From: Ruegeria sp. R14_0
GTDB taxonomy: Bacteria; Pseudomonadota; Alphaproteobacteria; Rhodobacterales; Rhodobacteraceae
Direction of reading: 5' to 3'
Assembly (NCBI RefSeq): GCF_017743975.1
Contig: NZ_JAGHRC010000013.1
Location: 1 to 52,666, forward strand
DNA length: 52,666 bases
This document shows, in pieces, positions 1 to 9,481 of this stretch. The notes beneath the pieces were generated by a model. It had not been told where the DNA came from and searched no databases. It saw only the letters and a list, made by a program, of their open reading frames with translations. Positions within the stretch are counted from its first letter, which is position 1; every line of letters begins with the position of its first letter. The translations under genes and the position numbers were made by a program.

Positions 1-3000
1 CCCTATGGCACGTTGCAGGACACGGTCTACGAGGTCTATGACCTGCAGGCGATCCGGATCGACGGCGCGGCGGAGCATCCGACAGCACTTGTGCAATCCG
101 CCGCCATGGCCTCGGTGCCGCCGCCCGTGCCGAGCTACCGCCCCGTTCTGCCGAAGACCCTCGTTCGAGACGGTCTCCTCTCTGCGCCGCAGCTCGAAAG
201 CGTGATCTACGCGGGCAATGCGCATCAGACGCATCTCAAGGGCTGGTTCAAGCGCGGCGAGATCGAAGGCCAGCTCATGGCAGCGGCGGAGGAGGACGAA
301 GGCGCCTTTCGCCTGCGCAAGGGCTGGTTCCTCGGCGATGGCACGGGCTGCGGCAAGGGCCGGCAGGTCGCGGGCATCATCCTCGACAATTGGCTGCAAG
401 GACGACGCCGCGCGGTCTGGGTCTCGAAGAGCGACAAGCTCATCGAGGATGCGCGCCGCGACTGGATGGCGCTTGGGGGGCGTGAAAGCGATATCGTGCC
501 GCTCTCGAAATTCCGCCAGGGGAGCGATATCCGTCTCCCAGAGGGCATCCTCTTCGTCACCTATGCCACCCTGCGTTCTGCTGAACGCGACGGGAAAGCC
601 TCCCGCCTCGATCAGGTGACGTCCTGGCTTGGCGAGGGGTTCAACGGGGTCATCGCTTTCGACGAAAGCCACGCCATGGCGAATGCCGCCGGCGAAAAGT
701 CCGACCGCGGCGACAAGAAGGCATCCCAACAAGGCCTTGCTGGCCTCGCGCTGCAAAATGCCGTTCCCGATGCCCGGGTGCTCTACGTCTCAGCGACCGG
801 CGCGACGGTGGTCGGCAATCTCGCCTATGCCTCCCGTCTCGGGCTCTGGGGCACGGGTGATTTCCCTTTCGTGACGCGGGCCGAGTTCGTTGCCGCGATG
901 GAGGCCGGGGGCATTGCTGCCATGGAGATGATCTCGCGCGATCTGAAGGCGCTCGGGCTCTATCTTGCGCGGTCCCTCTCCTATGCCGGGGTCGAATACG
1001 AAATGCTGGTGCATGAGCTGACGCCCGCACAGATCGCGATCTATGACAGCTATGCCGATGCCTACCAGATCATCCACACCAACTTGGAGGCCGCCCTTCA
1101 GGCCTCGGGTATTTCCTCCGAGACCGGTACGCTGAACCCCCAGGCGAAATCCGCTGCGCGCTCGGCCTTCGAGAGCAACAAGCAGCGTTTCTTCAATCAT
1201 CTCATCACCGCCATGAAATGCCCTTCGCTCATCCATGCGATCGAAGCGGACCTGGCCGCGGGGCATTCGGCCGTGATTCAGGTGGTCTCGACCAGCGAGG
1301 CGGTGATGGAACGGCGCCTCGAAGAGATCCCGCCCTCGGAGTGGGACGACCTGCAGGTCGATTTTACGCCGCGCGAGAACATCATGGACTACCTCATGCA
1401 CAGCTTCCCGACGCAGCTCTTCGAGCCCTACTCCGACGAGAACGGCGACCTACGCTCGCGTCCCGCCCTCGATGGTGATGGCAATCCGATTATCTGCCGT
1501 GAGGCGGAGCGGCGGCGGGATGAGCTTGTCGAGCATCTCGGTGCCCTTGCCCCGGTGCAGGGCGCGCTCGATCAGATCCTGTGGCATTTCGGGGGCGATG
1601 CGGTGGCCGAGGTCACGGGGCGCAAGCGGCGCATCGCGAGGACGCGTGAAGGGCGGCTCAAGGTCGAGAACCGAGCCGCCTCCTCCAACCTCGGCGAAAC
1701 CCAGGCCTTCATGGATGACGCCAAGCGCATCCTGATCTTTTCTGACGCCGGTGGCACGGGGCGCAGCTACCACGCCGATCTTGGTGCAAAGAACCAGCGC
1801 CTCCGGGTGCATTACTTGCTTGAGCCTGGCTGGAAAGCCGACAATGCGATCCAGGGGCTGGGGCGTACCAACCGCACGAACCAAGCGCAGCCGCCGCTCT
1901 TTCGCCCCGTTGCCACAGACGTGAAGGGTGAGAAGCGGTTCCTCTCCACCATCGCCCGCCGCCTCGATACGCTCGGGGCCATCACCAAGGGGCAACGCGA
2001 GACGGGTGGGCAGAACATGTTCCGCGCCGAGGACAACCTCGAGAGCCCTTATGCACGAGCGGCGTTGCGGCAGTTCTTCTACAAGCTGCGCGCGGGCAAG
2101 ATCGACGCCTGCTCCTACTCCAGGTTCCAGGAGATGACCGGGCTGACGCTCGATGAGGCGGATGGCACGATGAAGGAAACCCTGCCGCCGATCCAGCAGT
2201 TCCTGAACCGCTGCCTCGCGCTCCGCATCGACATGCAGGACGCGATCTTCGAGGCCTTCGGCGGGTTTCTTTCGGCGATAATTGAGGACGCGCGTCAGGC
2301 AGGCACCCTCGATGTCGGGCTAGAGACCCTGCGCGCCGAGAAGTTTGAGATCGTTGATCGCAAGGTCATCTTCGAGCATGAGGCGACGGGCGCGACGGCA
2401 ACTGCGCTGACCGTGGAGCGTATCGATCGCAACGATCCGCTCACTCTGCCCCGCGTCAAAGCCATCTGCGCCGACACAAGAGGCGCGACGCTGTGCTGGA
2501 ACAAGACCTCCAAACGCGCGGCCCTGATGGTGAAAGCGCCGGCCTTCATGGACGAGGATGGCGTGCCGATCTTGCGGGTGAAGCTCCTGCGGCCCATGGC
2601 GACCGAAATCCTCGCGCTGACCGAGTTCTCGAAGTCGCACTGGGAAGAGATCGATGATGCGATGTTCGAGCAGCTCTGGCAGGCCGAGGTCGACGCGGTG
2701 CCGGAGTTCACTACATCGAAGATCACGCTGATCTGCGGCCTCCTCCTGCCGATCTGGGACCGGCTGCCCGCCGACAACATGCGGATCTATCGTCTGCAGA
2801 CCGAGGACGGGGAGCGCGCCATCGGCCGCTTGGTCAGCCAGGAACAGCTTCTCAATGTCTATGCGCGCCTTGGTCTCGACTGCCAGATTGAGATGACGCC
2901 GCAGGAGGTGTTCGGCGCGGTCATGGACGCGAAGACGACCCTCAGCCTGCTTGGGGGCTACCAGTTGCGTCGCTCTCTGGTCATGGGACAGCCGAGGCTC

Positions 3001-3174
3001 GAGCTGATCGGAGCGTCGGGCGCGGCACTGCCCGCATTGAAGGCCTTGGGCTGTTTCACCGAGGTGATCCAGTGGAAGACGCGGGTGTTCATCCCGGTGG
3101 ATTGCACCGAGGTGCTGGCGCGGGTCCTTGCCGCGCATCCGGTTGGCGCAAGCGCAGCGGATGCAGCCGCATGA
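1..3174 (+). CDS. strawberry-notch family DEAD/DEAH helicase, 3' part
   Basis: Large helicase-like protein, open at the left window edge: the frame runs upstream of every candidate start, so the true N-terminus lies outside. At least 1057 codons are present. Visible motifs are a P-loop GTGCGKG (about nt 343-363), a DEAD-like box FDESH (about nt 658-672) and a motif VI-like GLGRTNRTNQ (about nt 1855-1885). These fit strawberry-notch helicases, which on alphaproteobacterial plasmids are often fused to an N-terminal methyltransferase-like domain. Whether that domain exists here cannot be seen. The stop overlaps the next gene's start (ATGA at 3171-3174), so the two are translationally coupled. 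Its role on plasmids is not established; handling of incoming or replicating DNA is an inference. Confidence 0.85.
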   Translation, partial: PYGTLQDTVYEVYDLQAIRIDGAAEHPTALVQSAAMASVPPPVPSYRPVLPKTLVRDGLLSAPQLESVIYAGNAHQTHLKGWFKRGEIEGQLMAAAEEDEGAFRLRKGWFLGDGTGCGKGRQVAGIILDNWLQGRRRAVWVSKSDKLIEDARRDWMALGGRESDIVPLSKFRQGSDIRLPEGILFVTYATLRSAERDGKASRLDQVTSWLGEGFNGVIAFDESHAMANAAGEKSDRGDKKASQQGLAGLALQNAVPDARVLYVSATGATVVGNLAYASRLGLWGTGDFPFVTRAEFVAAMEAGGIAAMEMISRDLKALGLYLARSLSYAGVEYEMLVHELTPAQIAIYDSYADAYQIIHTNLEAALQASGISSETGTLNPQAKSAARSAFESNKQRFFNHLITAMKCPSLIHAIEADLAAGHSAVIQVVSTSEAVMERRLEEIPPSEWDDLQVDFTPRENIMDYLMHSFPTQLFEPYSDENGDLRSRPALDGDGNPIICREAERRRDELVEHLGALAPVQGALDQILWHFGGDAVAEVTGRKRRIARTREGRLKVENRAASSNLGETQAFMDDAKRILIFSDAGGTGRSYHADLGAKNQRLRVHYLLEPGWKADNAIQGLGRTNRTNQAQPPLFRPVATDVKGEKRFLSTIARRLDTLGAITKGQRETGGQNMFRAEDNLESPYARAALRQFFYKLRAGKIDACSYSRFQEMTGLTLDEADGTMKETLPPIQQFLNRCLALRIDMQDAIFEAFGGFLSAIIEDARQAGTLDVGLETLRAEKFEIVDRKVIFEHEATGATATALTVERIDRNDPLTLPRVKAICADTRGATLCWNKTSKRAALMVKAPAFMDEDGVPILRVKLLRPMATEILALTEFSKSHWEEIDDAMFEQLWQAEVDAVPEFTTSKITLICGLLLPIWDRLPADNMRIYRLQTEDGERAIGRLVSQEQLLNVYARLGLDCQIEMTPQEVFGAVMDAKTTLSLLGGYQLRRSLVMGQPRLELIGASGAALPALKALGCFTEVIQWKTRVFIPVDCTEVLARVLAAHPVGASAADAAA

Positions 3175-4217
3175 GCGCGCGGCGCAGCATCGCAGACCTC
3201 TCGGCTGATCTTGCAGACCGCGCCGAGAGTTTCTGCCGCCAGTATTTCCCCGAGGGGTCCAAGCAGGGCAACTATTGGCAGGTTGGCGACACTTCGGGCG
3301 CAAAGGGTCAGAGCCTCGCCATCCGGCTGCAAGCTCAGGGTGGGCGCAAAGCCGGATCTTGGACCGATTTCGCGACCGGTGAGTATGGCGATCTGATTGA
3401 CCTGATGCATGAACGGCTTGGTTCGGTCACGCTCAAGGAAACGCTGAGGGAGGCCCGGTCCTTTCTCGGCGAGGCCCCCTGCCCTTCCTTACCTTGTGAC
3501 ACCCAAAGGGCTGAGTGCCCCGATGCTGCCTCTAGCAAACGCATTGCGCGGGCGCGGAAGCTCTTTGCCGCTGGCAAGCCGGTTCTCGGCACCTTGGCTG
3601 CCACCTATCTGCAGGGGCGCGGGATCACACGGCTGGGTCCGGCGCTGCGTTATCACCCGCGGGTTTTCCTGCGGCAGGGCGAGGACGACGCCGATCCGCC
3701 GCAAAGGGCCCCTGCCCTGCTCGCGAAGATCACCGACAATCGGGGCCAGATCACCGGCTGCGCACGCTTCTATCTCGACCCGTCCACCGGCGGTTTGGCC
3801 GAGATCGAGAGCCCGAAGCGGATCCTCGGACAGCTGCACGGCCATGCCATCCGCTTCTGGTCCGGCAAGGCGCGCAGCGATCTCATCGTCGGTGAAGGTC
3901 TCGAGAACACCCTCTCGGTCGGCACGGCTCTCTCCGAGTTTGACCTCGCCTCCTGTCTCACTGCCACCCATCTCGGCCTCTTCATCCCGCCGCCGGGGAT
4001 CAAGCGTATCTGGATCGCGCGGGACAATGACGAAGCGGGACGAACCGCATCACTGAGACTGCGTAACCAACTGGAATCGCTTGGTATTGCCTGTGGTGGT
4101 CTCGTGCCAAACATGGGCGATTTCAACGACGATCTGCGGGCATTTGGCAAAGATGCGCTGCGCCGGTCGTTGCTTGAGGCCATGAAAGTACAAGGTCTGG
4201 AGATCGAGGACGGGTGA
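3171..4217 (+). CDS. Toprim domain protein (DUF7146/primase-like)
   Basis: A 348-residue protein of the plasmid Toprim/DUF7146 type. The start was chosen at ATG 3171, inside the ATGA overlap with the helicase gene; a longer frame from 3072 would run deep into that gene. The N-terminal half has the family pattern of a DNA-binding or primase-like segment (NYWQVGD, then SWTDFATGEYGDLIDL). The C-terminal half has Toprim features: VGEGLENTLS with the acidic residue (about nt 3889-3918) and ARDNDEAG with the DxD-like pair (about nt 4015-4040). Toprim folds bind Mg2+ and act in primases, topoisomerases and nucleases. The specific reaction is unknown. Pairing with the helicase suggests a shared DNA-processing role during transfer or replication. 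Confidence 0.8.
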   Translation: MSARRSIADLSADLADRAESFCRQYFPEGSKQGNYWQVGDTSGAKGQSLAIRLQAQGGRKAGSWTDFATGEYGDLIDLMHERLGSVTLKETLREARSFLGEAPCPSLPCDTQRAECPDAASSKRIARARKLFAAGKPVLGTLAATYLQGRGITRLGPALRYHPRVFLRQGEDDADPPQRAPALLAKITDNRGQITGCARFYLDPSTGGLAEIESPKRILGQLHGHAIRFWSGKARSDLIVGEGLENTLSVGTALSEFDLASCLTATHLGLFIPPPGIKRIWIARDNDEAGRTASLRLRNQLESLGIACGGLVPNMGDFNDDLRAFGKDALRRSLLEAMKVQGLEIEDG

Positions 4218-4515
4218 GCGCCAGCCCCATAAGTGACGTCCGACAGGGCAAAGGTTCCGCGGGTTCGATCTGAACCCGTTTGGAAAAGAGGAGCGATGGA
4301 CCGGCGGGTCGGAGCAGAGTGCTCCTCGCCCGGACAGCAATGCGCCCCGCACCAGAAAATTCCCCTGAGCCTTCGGCTCATTCCTCGCGGGAGCAATTTT
4401 CCGGCCCTGGGCGCATTCTCCGCTGCGCTCCGATCCTGACGGATGCGGCCCGGTCGCCGCCGGTCCTGTTATCGCCCCATCCAAATCGGGTCAGATCAAT
4501 CAGAGGAACCAGACA
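4218..4515. other. non-coding gap with small hairpins
   Basis: A 298-bp gap between the Toprim and DUF2493 genes. It contains a 7-bp-stem hairpin at 4260-4278 (cgggttc, loop gatct, gaacccg) followed by ttt, a weak terminator candidate for the upstream gene. Around 4371-4440 there is a GC-rich stretch resembling the leader segments before other plasmid genes here. Short open frames exist but none has recognisable content or a good ribosome binding site. Confidence 0.4.
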
Positions 4516-5427
4516 ATGCCCCATCAGACAGACATCCCCGAGGAAACCGGCGTAACCTCCGCCATCCTCGACCACCTCGCACTTCATGGCGCAACACCAG
4601 GACCCGGCGAGACCGATCATCGCCCCCTGCCCCAGCCTGACGAGGTCGAGCTCGCCATGGCGACACTTTTCGACACCACTATCGGCCTCCTCACCGGCAG
4701 CCAGTTGGAAGACAATCTCGAAGAGATGCTCTGGTCCCTCACCTCGATCTTCCATCGCCGGCTTGCCCATATCCAGAAGCTTCTCGACGATAACGAATTC
4801 GAGGTCCGGGAAAGTTTGGCCATCCAGGACGGTTCCGAGGTCGCTTCGGTTGAACTGGAACGCCTCCAGTTGATCGGGCTTAAGCTCTGGGACCATCGCG
4901 ACGCTTTCGAGCAGATGCGCGATCTGGCCGTGGACCACTTCTCGGCCGCCACCGGTTCACCCTGGCTGCCCCGCACCGGATCCAAGGTCTCGCATCGCGG
5001 TCTCACCTCCGCCGTGGTGGACAGCCGGGCCTATCTCTCGGCCAAGCGGCGCAAGGAGACCGAGGTTCACTGCCCCGAAGGCACGCGGATCGCCTTCTCG
5101 GGCGGGGACTATCACGCCTACGACCTGATCTGGTCCGTCCTCGATGCCACCCATGCGAAATACCCAGACATGATTCTTTTACACGGCGGCACACCAAAAG
5201 GTGCCGAGATGATCGCTGCCCGCTGGGCAGATACCCGTGGTGTCACGCAGGTGGCGTTCAAACCCGACTGGAAGAGCCATGGCAAGGCTGCCCCCTTCAA
5301 GCGCAACGACAAGATGCTCGAAACCATGCCACAGGGTCTGATTGCCACGCCCGGTTCGGGCATCACCGAGAACATCGTCGACAAGGCCCGCAAGCTCGGA
5401 ATCCGCATCAAGAGGATCGGGGCTTAG
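4516..5427 (+). CDS. DUF2493 / SLOG-family protein
   Basis: A 303-residue protein. The C-terminal third (about residues 190-300) carries the DUF2493 (YspA/cpYpsA-related SLOG) pattern: IAFSGGDYH, then LLHGGTPKGAE, AFKPDWKSHGKAAPFKRN and ATPGSG. SLOG domains are Rossmann-like folds that bind nucleotides or nucleotide-derived ligands. The N-terminal 190 residues are helical and lack a recognisable domain. The ATG at 4516 follows an AGAGGAACC stretch, consistent with a weak ribosome binding site. Such proteins are frequent on roseobacter plasmids near Toprim and strawberry-notch genes; the ligand and role are unknown. Confidence 0.8.
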   Translation: MPHQTDIPEETGVTSAILDHLALHGATPGPGETDHRPLPQPDEVELAMATLFDTTIGLLTGSQLEDNLEEMLWSLTSIFHRRLAHIQKLLDDNEFEVRESLAIQDGSEVASVELERLQLIGLKLWDHRDAFEQMRDLAVDHFSAATGSPWLPRTGSKVSHRGLTSAVVDSRAYLSAKRRKETEVHCPEGTRIAFSGGDYHAYDLIWSVLDATHAKYPDMILLHGGTPKGAEMIAARWADTRGVTQVAFKPDWKSHGKAAPFKRNDKMLETMPQGLIATPGSGITENIVDKARKLGIRIKRIGA

Positions 5428-5435
5428 GCCCCGGT

Positions 5436-5729
5436 TCACGCCCCGCGCAAGAGGTCCTGTACGACGGAAGGCTTCTTGGCGATCAATGCCAGCAGAACCT
5501 GTGCTGGGCCTGTCGGGTGCCGGCGCCCGTGTTCCCAGTTCAGGAGCGTACCTTTCGCGACGCCAATGCTCTTGGCGAACTCGGCCTGGGACAGGCCCGT
5601 CCGTTGCCGGACTTCGGCGACATCGACCTCCGCCACGGACACTTCATGCACTTTGGCGTCGGCCAAATCGCCATTCGCGAAGGCCAGAGCCTCTTCGAGG
5701 CCCTTGGATACAGATTTGAATGCACTCAT
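5436..5729 (-). CDS. XRE-type helix-turn-helix regulator (orphan antitoxin-like)
   Basis: A 97-residue DNA-binding protein from ATG 5729; a GTG start at 5753 would add eight residues, but AAGGAG sits better for the ATG. The C-terminal half contains a clear helix-turn-helix (TGLSQAEFAKSIGVAKGTLLNWE, split across helices 2 and 3), as in HigA/NadS-type antitoxins. The N-terminal part is an acidic linker with the VAEVDVAEVR segment typical of this group. No RelE/HigB-like toxin frame lies next to it, so it appears to be an orphan. It is divergent from the DUF4143 ATPase gene, and the 5730-5858 gap could hold an operator it controls. That link is inference. Confidence 0.75.
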   Translation of the reverse strand: MSAFKSVSKGLEEALAFANGDLADAKVHEVSVAEVDVAEVRQRTGLSQAEFAKSIGVAKGTLLNWEHGRRHPTGPAQVLLALIAKKPSVVQDLLRGA

Positions 5730-5858
5730 TTTGCGTCGATGCTCCTTGGCCACGGCTGTTTTGCTGGGGCAGTAAGATACTTCGGCTTGAGCAACTAGCT
5801 ATGGCCGTAGGTAAGATTAACCTTGCAAATCTTCCGTATCGTGGAGTAATTGCAAGGT

Positions 5859-7022
5859 ATGTACAAACGCAAGACCCAACAATTCGTTCAGTCTTCCTTG
5901 GAGAGCCAAGCGGCTGTGGTCCTTCTCGGCCCCCGACAGGTCGGAAAGACAACACTTGCACTCGACATCGCATCAGAGCGCCCATCTGTCTATCTCGACC
6001 TTGAGCGTGAGGCGGACAGGCAAATCCTGACTGAACCAGATCTCTATCTGGACGAACAGGCGGGCAAACTCGTCATCCTCGACGAGGTGCAGCAGATGCC
6101 TGACCTCTTCAGAACCTTGCGCGGCCAGATCGATCAGCGTCGGCGGGCCGGGTTTCGGACGGGACAGTTCCTGCTATTGGGATCGGCTTCCAATATCCTC
6201 TTGCACCAAACGGCGGAATCCCTCGCCGGTCGTGTTCGATATGTTGAAATGCCCCCCTTGCAGCCTGACGAGGTGGGGGCCGATCAGTTGAACTTGCTCT
6301 GGCTGCGCGGCGGCTTTCCCGACAGCTTTCAGGCCGCGAGCGATCGGGCAAGTATGGACTGGCGTCTGGATTTCCTGCGCACCTATCTGGAGCGAGACAT
6401 CCCTGCCCTCGGACCTCGGATTCCGGCAGCGACCTTGCGGCGGTTCTGGACGATGCTTGCGCATGTCCAGGGCGGCCTTCTGAACGCCGCGGCCCTTGCC
6501 GAGGGATTGGGCGTGTCCGGCCAGACCGTTGGGCGCTACCTCGATCTGCTCGTCGATCTCATGCTGGTGAGACGCCTGCAGCCCTGGCACGAGAATGTCG
6601 GCAAGCGTCTGGTGAAATCGCCAAAGGTCTATGTGAGAGACAGCGGCATCGTGCATGCGCTGTTGGGCATCGGCACGACAGAAGGCTTGCTCGGGCACCC
6701 GGTCGTCGGTGGCAGTTGGGAGGGGTTCTGTATCGAGGCGCTTCTTGCTGCCGTCCCTTTAGGCACCGAACCTTTCTTCTATCGCACTTCGGCCGGTGCT
6801 GAACTCGACTTGGTTTTGCGTTTGCCAAGCGGCGACATCTGGGCTGTTGAGATCAAACGGACGACTGCACCAAAGGTTTCGAGAGGATTTCACACAGGGG
6901 CCGAGGACATTGGAGCCAACCGAAAGCTCCTGGTCTATGCCGGTGAGCATGAGGTCCCCGTCGCGAAGGACATTCGAGCGTTACCACTGGCACATGCAAT
7001 CGAGTTGTTGAGCGCGCTATGA
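5859..7022 (+). CDS. AAA+ ATPase with DUF4143 C-terminus
   Basis: A 387-residue ATP-binding protein starting at ATG 5859; a TTG at 5850 is possible but lies too close to the GTGGAG motif. Residues near 20-40 contain the Walker A motif LLGPRQVGKTT. Walker B is LVILDEVQQMP (about nt 6070-6100). The C-terminal half matches DUF4143, ending in a PD-(D/E)xK-like signature: ELDLVLRLPSG followed by VEIKR (about nt 6802-6860). Family members are widespread and of uncertain function; the nuclease-like residues suggest nucleic-acid contact. It stands alone with a divergent regulator upstream. Confidence 0.85.
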   Translation: MYKRKTQQFVQSSLESQAAVVLLGPRQVGKTTLALDIASERPSVYLDLEREADRQILTEPDLYLDEQAGKLVILDEVQQMPDLFRTLRGQIDQRRRAGFRTGQFLLLGSASNILLHQTAESLAGRVRYVEMPPLQPDEVGADQLNLLWLRGGFPDSFQAASDRASMDWRLDFLRTYLERDIPALGPRIPAATLRRFWTMLAHVQGGLLNAAALAEGLGVSGQTVGRYLDLLVDLMLVRRLQPWHENVGKRLVKSPKVYVRDSGIVHALLGIGTTEGLLGHPVVGGSWEGFCIEALLAAVPLGTEPFFYRTSAGAELDLVLRLPSGDIWAVEIKRTTAPKVSRGFHTGAEDIGANRKLLVYAGEHEVPVAKDIRALPLAHAIELLSAL

Positions 7023-7341
7023 CCTCGTTTTTATCTCTGGCTCAGGACACTTCCATTGGTCTGAGGATAACAGCGACACGCGAAGAATCTCAGAGCCAGG
7101 TCTGGCCATTAGTCGGGCACCAGAGCGGATGAGTGTCTGGCAACTCGATGGTATCTGGACGCCTGCATCTCCGAATGCGAACGCAAACGCCCCTGTGATG
7201 CCACGGAAGGATGGGCGAATGCTCTGCCGTTGCCATCGATTTGTGATCTGACGGCTTTGGTCTTCGAAGAGTCTTGAAGTTTGGATGGACGAGAAGACAA
7301 TCCCTACTCCTTGCGGCATCTCTCTCGTCTGTTCCCCTACT
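7023..7341. other. non-coding gap between ATPase gene and repeat copy 1
   Basis: About 320 bp without a supportable gene. Small frames on both strands have no recognisable content. The right end merges into the direct repeat that carries DUF736 copy 1. Confidence 0.4.
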
Positions 7342-7916
7342 TTCCTTCATGGCCACCGCACTTCTCCCTTTGTCTGAGTTGCATGACATGCTGGTCGCAG
7401 CTGTCGTCCCGTCCACAAAGGTTGTCGCCGATCTTTTTCCCCTGACCCTGCGGGTCATTCCGCGCGGACCAAAAAGACCGGCGCCTGCCCCTCTCCGCTG
7501 CGCTCCGCCTTCGGTGTGGCCGGGCCTTGGCCAGCTGCAAGGTGACCATCATTGCAACGCAAACAAGGAGAAGAGCAATGACCACGAACTGCATCAAATT
7601 CACCAGCGCCGACATCGAAACCGCCAAGGGCGTCGGCTCCATCTCGACCCTGACCTTCGACCTCGACATCACGGTCGAACCCGTCGCGAGCTCGAACCCG
7701 ATGGCCCCCACGCACCGCGTCCTCGGCCGCTCCCCGCGCGGCAAGTTGGTCGAGTGCGGCGGCATCTGGAAGAAGCAGAACAAGGAGACCGGCGCTGACT
7801 ACTACACGCTGACCATCCGCGACCACGGCTTCAACGCCAACCTCGGCAAGGCCGCGAACCAGGACGATCTGTCCCTGCAGGCCGTCATCCCCTGGGGTCC
7901 CAAAGACGCCGCGTGA
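7342..7916. repeat. 575-bp direct repeat, copy 1
   Basis: This segment aligns without gaps to 27731-28305, in the same orientation, at a constant offset of 20389. By eye there are roughly two dozen mismatches over 575 bp. The repeat covers about 236 bp of leader plus the whole DUF736 coding sequence. The leader is almost as conserved as the gene, which favours a recent duplication or gene conversion of the entire unit. Confidence 0.95.
7578..7916 (+). CDS. DUF736 family protein, copy 1
   Basis: A 112-residue protein of the DUF736 family, common on plasmids of Rhizobiales and Rhodobacteraceae. ATG 7578 follows an AAGGAGAAGAGCA ribosome binding site. Recognisable blocks are APTHRVLGRS, WKKQN and YYTLTIRDHGFNANLG. 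It differs from the second copy (27967-28305) at only two residues, Val/Thr and Ser/Thr. The function is unknown; the family is linked to plasmid maintenance or transfer only by gene neighbourhood. A strong hairpin follows the stop codon. Confidence 0.92.
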   Translation: MTTNCIKFTSADIETAKGVGSISTLTFDLDITVEPVASSNPMAPTHRVLGRSPRGKLVECGGIWKKQNKETGADYYTLTIRDHGFNANLGKAANQDDLSLQAVIPWGPKDAA

Positions 7917-7923
7917 CGGCTAA

Positions 7924-7950
7924 GGCCGGTCGGTTCTCCACCGACCGGCC
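7924..7950 (+). terminator. hairpin after DUF736 copy 1
   Basis: Perfect 11-bp stem (ggccggtcggt / accgaccggcc) with a 5-nt loop, eight bases after the DUF736 stop. No clear T-run follows, so it may be a transcript-stabilising hairpin or a weak terminator. Confidence 0.65.
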
Positions 7951-7957
7951 CATCAAG

Positions 7958-7989
7958 ACTCCAATCTTGAACGCGTTCAAGATTGGAGT
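7958..7989. promoter_or_regulatory. 32-bp perfect palindrome, candidate parS upstream of repA
   Basis: A perfect palindrome centred at 7973/7974 with core ttgaacgcgttcaa. The central 18 bp recur exactly within repB (10214-10231). Partition sites of repABC plasmids are perfect palindromes of about 16 bp bound by RepB, located in or near the operon, so this is a good parS candidate. It lies 137 bp before the repA start. Confidence 0.65.
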
Positions 7990-8125
7990 TTTAGGGGTGG
8001 TGGAGCTTCTAAATAAGCGCCTGAAACTCATAGGCGCGTGGTATCTTTATTTTTCCTCCAAAACCGTGCTACCATAGAAGCAGAATCGAGTCGAACTCGG
8101 ACCCAACCGAAGTCAGGGCTTAGGA

Positions 8126-9481
8126 ATGAGCGGTAGTCTAGAACAGTTTTTGACGGACCTGTCACGTGGGCTTGAGCGCACGATGGTGGCAGTGAACAAG
8201 GAACTCACCTTGCGTCAGCGCATCAAGCGCACGTGGTCAATGCGCCAGTGCGCAAGGTTTATGAACGTCAGTATTCAGTATCTAACCAAGTTCGCCAATT
8301 CGAGCGACGACTTTCCCGCGGGCGAATATGTTGGAAGAGAGCGTGTTTTCACGCTTTCCGAATTGATGCACATGCGGGCCCTTCTGGCGGCCTCGGCAAA
8401 GCGGCCCTACGACTACCTAGCCTGGCGCAAACCCGACGCCCCCTTACCCGTCATCTCGTTTGCCAGCCAGAAAGGGGGCACGGCTAAGAGCCTGAGCGCC
8501 GCGCATTTTGCGCAGTATCTCAGCTTGCATTACGGCATGCGCGTTGGTGTCATGGATGCAGACCCGCAAAGCACGATAACGCTCTACTTTGTCGGGGGTG
8601 AAGGTCTTCCCCAGATGCCCGACGAAAACACCGCCTCCATGGTGGACTTTGCCGGCCTCTTCCAGTCGGAAGATGCGCCATACACTGATCACGATGCGCA
8701 GACGCTCGACAGCTTCTTTCTAAAGACCTCCTGGCCGGGGCTGCGTCTGCTGCCGGCACATGGCGAAACGTCTGAGGGAGAGATCCAGATTGCGCGCCTT
8801 GTGCGAGAGGCCCCCGCCGGAAAGAGCTTCTATCGCTACCTGCGCGATGCCCTTGATCGCTGGAAAGCGGGCCACCCGCCAAAAACGCTGCCCAACGAAT
8901 TGGTAGTCGAGGGCAAGGTCGATCAGCAGCGACTGAACGCTGCGCTGACCGAGACCCTCGATGTCATCATCATCGACTATCAGCCTGCGTTGACACTTTT
9001 CCAGCTGAATAACGTGATTGCGTCGACTTCGCTGGTCATCCCGCAAACCATGAAGGGGTTTGACATCGCAACGCTGTCGACCTTTGTGACCGGCCTGCTG
9101 GGGATGCTTCAGCATATTCTGGCCCATGAACGGATCGAAATAGGAACTGGTGCCAACATGCTGTTGCCGACGATCGTCCAACGATCCAATGCGCAGGATC
9201 TAAACCACATCGGAAACCTGCTGGAACACTGCCCCACGGAAATTCTGCCGGTGTTTTATCTGCGTTCCGACGCAATCTCGAATGCGTCGGACGTCTATCA
9301 ATCCGTATACGAATATGAGCCGGACACGCCGGGAAAACGCAAGGGGATCAACCGGTTCATCACGAATGCCGATGCGGTTAACGACGCCATAGTATCGCGA
9401 CTCTGGCCGGGCTTCGAACGCGGTTATGCCAATACATGGATGGACGAGTTCTATGAAGATGACGGCGAGGGTGAAGCATGA
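8126..9481 (+). CDS. repA: plasmid partition ATPase RepA (ParA family)
   Basis: A 451-residue ParA-type ATPase, first gene of the repABC operon. An N-terminal helix-turn-helix-like region (about residues 30-75) precedes the deviant Walker A motif SQKGGTAKS (about nt 8464-8490). Further on come the Walker A' aspartate segment DADPQSTIT (about nt 8558-8585) and a Walker B-like IIDYQPAL. RepA proteins of this class drive segregation with RepB and repress their own operon. The stop overlaps the repB start (ATGA, 9478-9481). At about 450 residues it is longer than the usual 400. The candidate parS palindrome lies upstream. Confidence 0.93.
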   Translation: MSGSLEQFLTDLSRGLERTMVAVNKELTLRQRIKRTWSMRQCARFMNVSIQYLTKFANSSDDFPAGEYVGRERVFTLSELMHMRALLAASAKRPYDYLAWRKPDAPLPVISFASQKGGTAKSLSAAHFAQYLSLHYGMRVGVMDADPQSTITLYFVGGEGLPQMPDENTASMVDFAGLFQSEDAPYTDHDAQTLDSFFLKTSWPGLRLLPAHGETSEGEIQIARLVREAPAGKSFYRYLRDALDRWKAGHPPKTLPNELVVEGKVDQQRLNAALTETLDVIIIDYQPALTLFQLNNVIASTSLVIPQTMKGFDIATLSTFVTGLLGMLQHILAHERIEIGTGANMLLPTIVQRSNAQDLNHIGNLLEHCPTEILPVFYLRSDAISNASDVYQSVYEYEPDTPGKRKGINRFITNADAVNDAIVSRLWPGFERGYANTWMDEFYEDDGEGEA

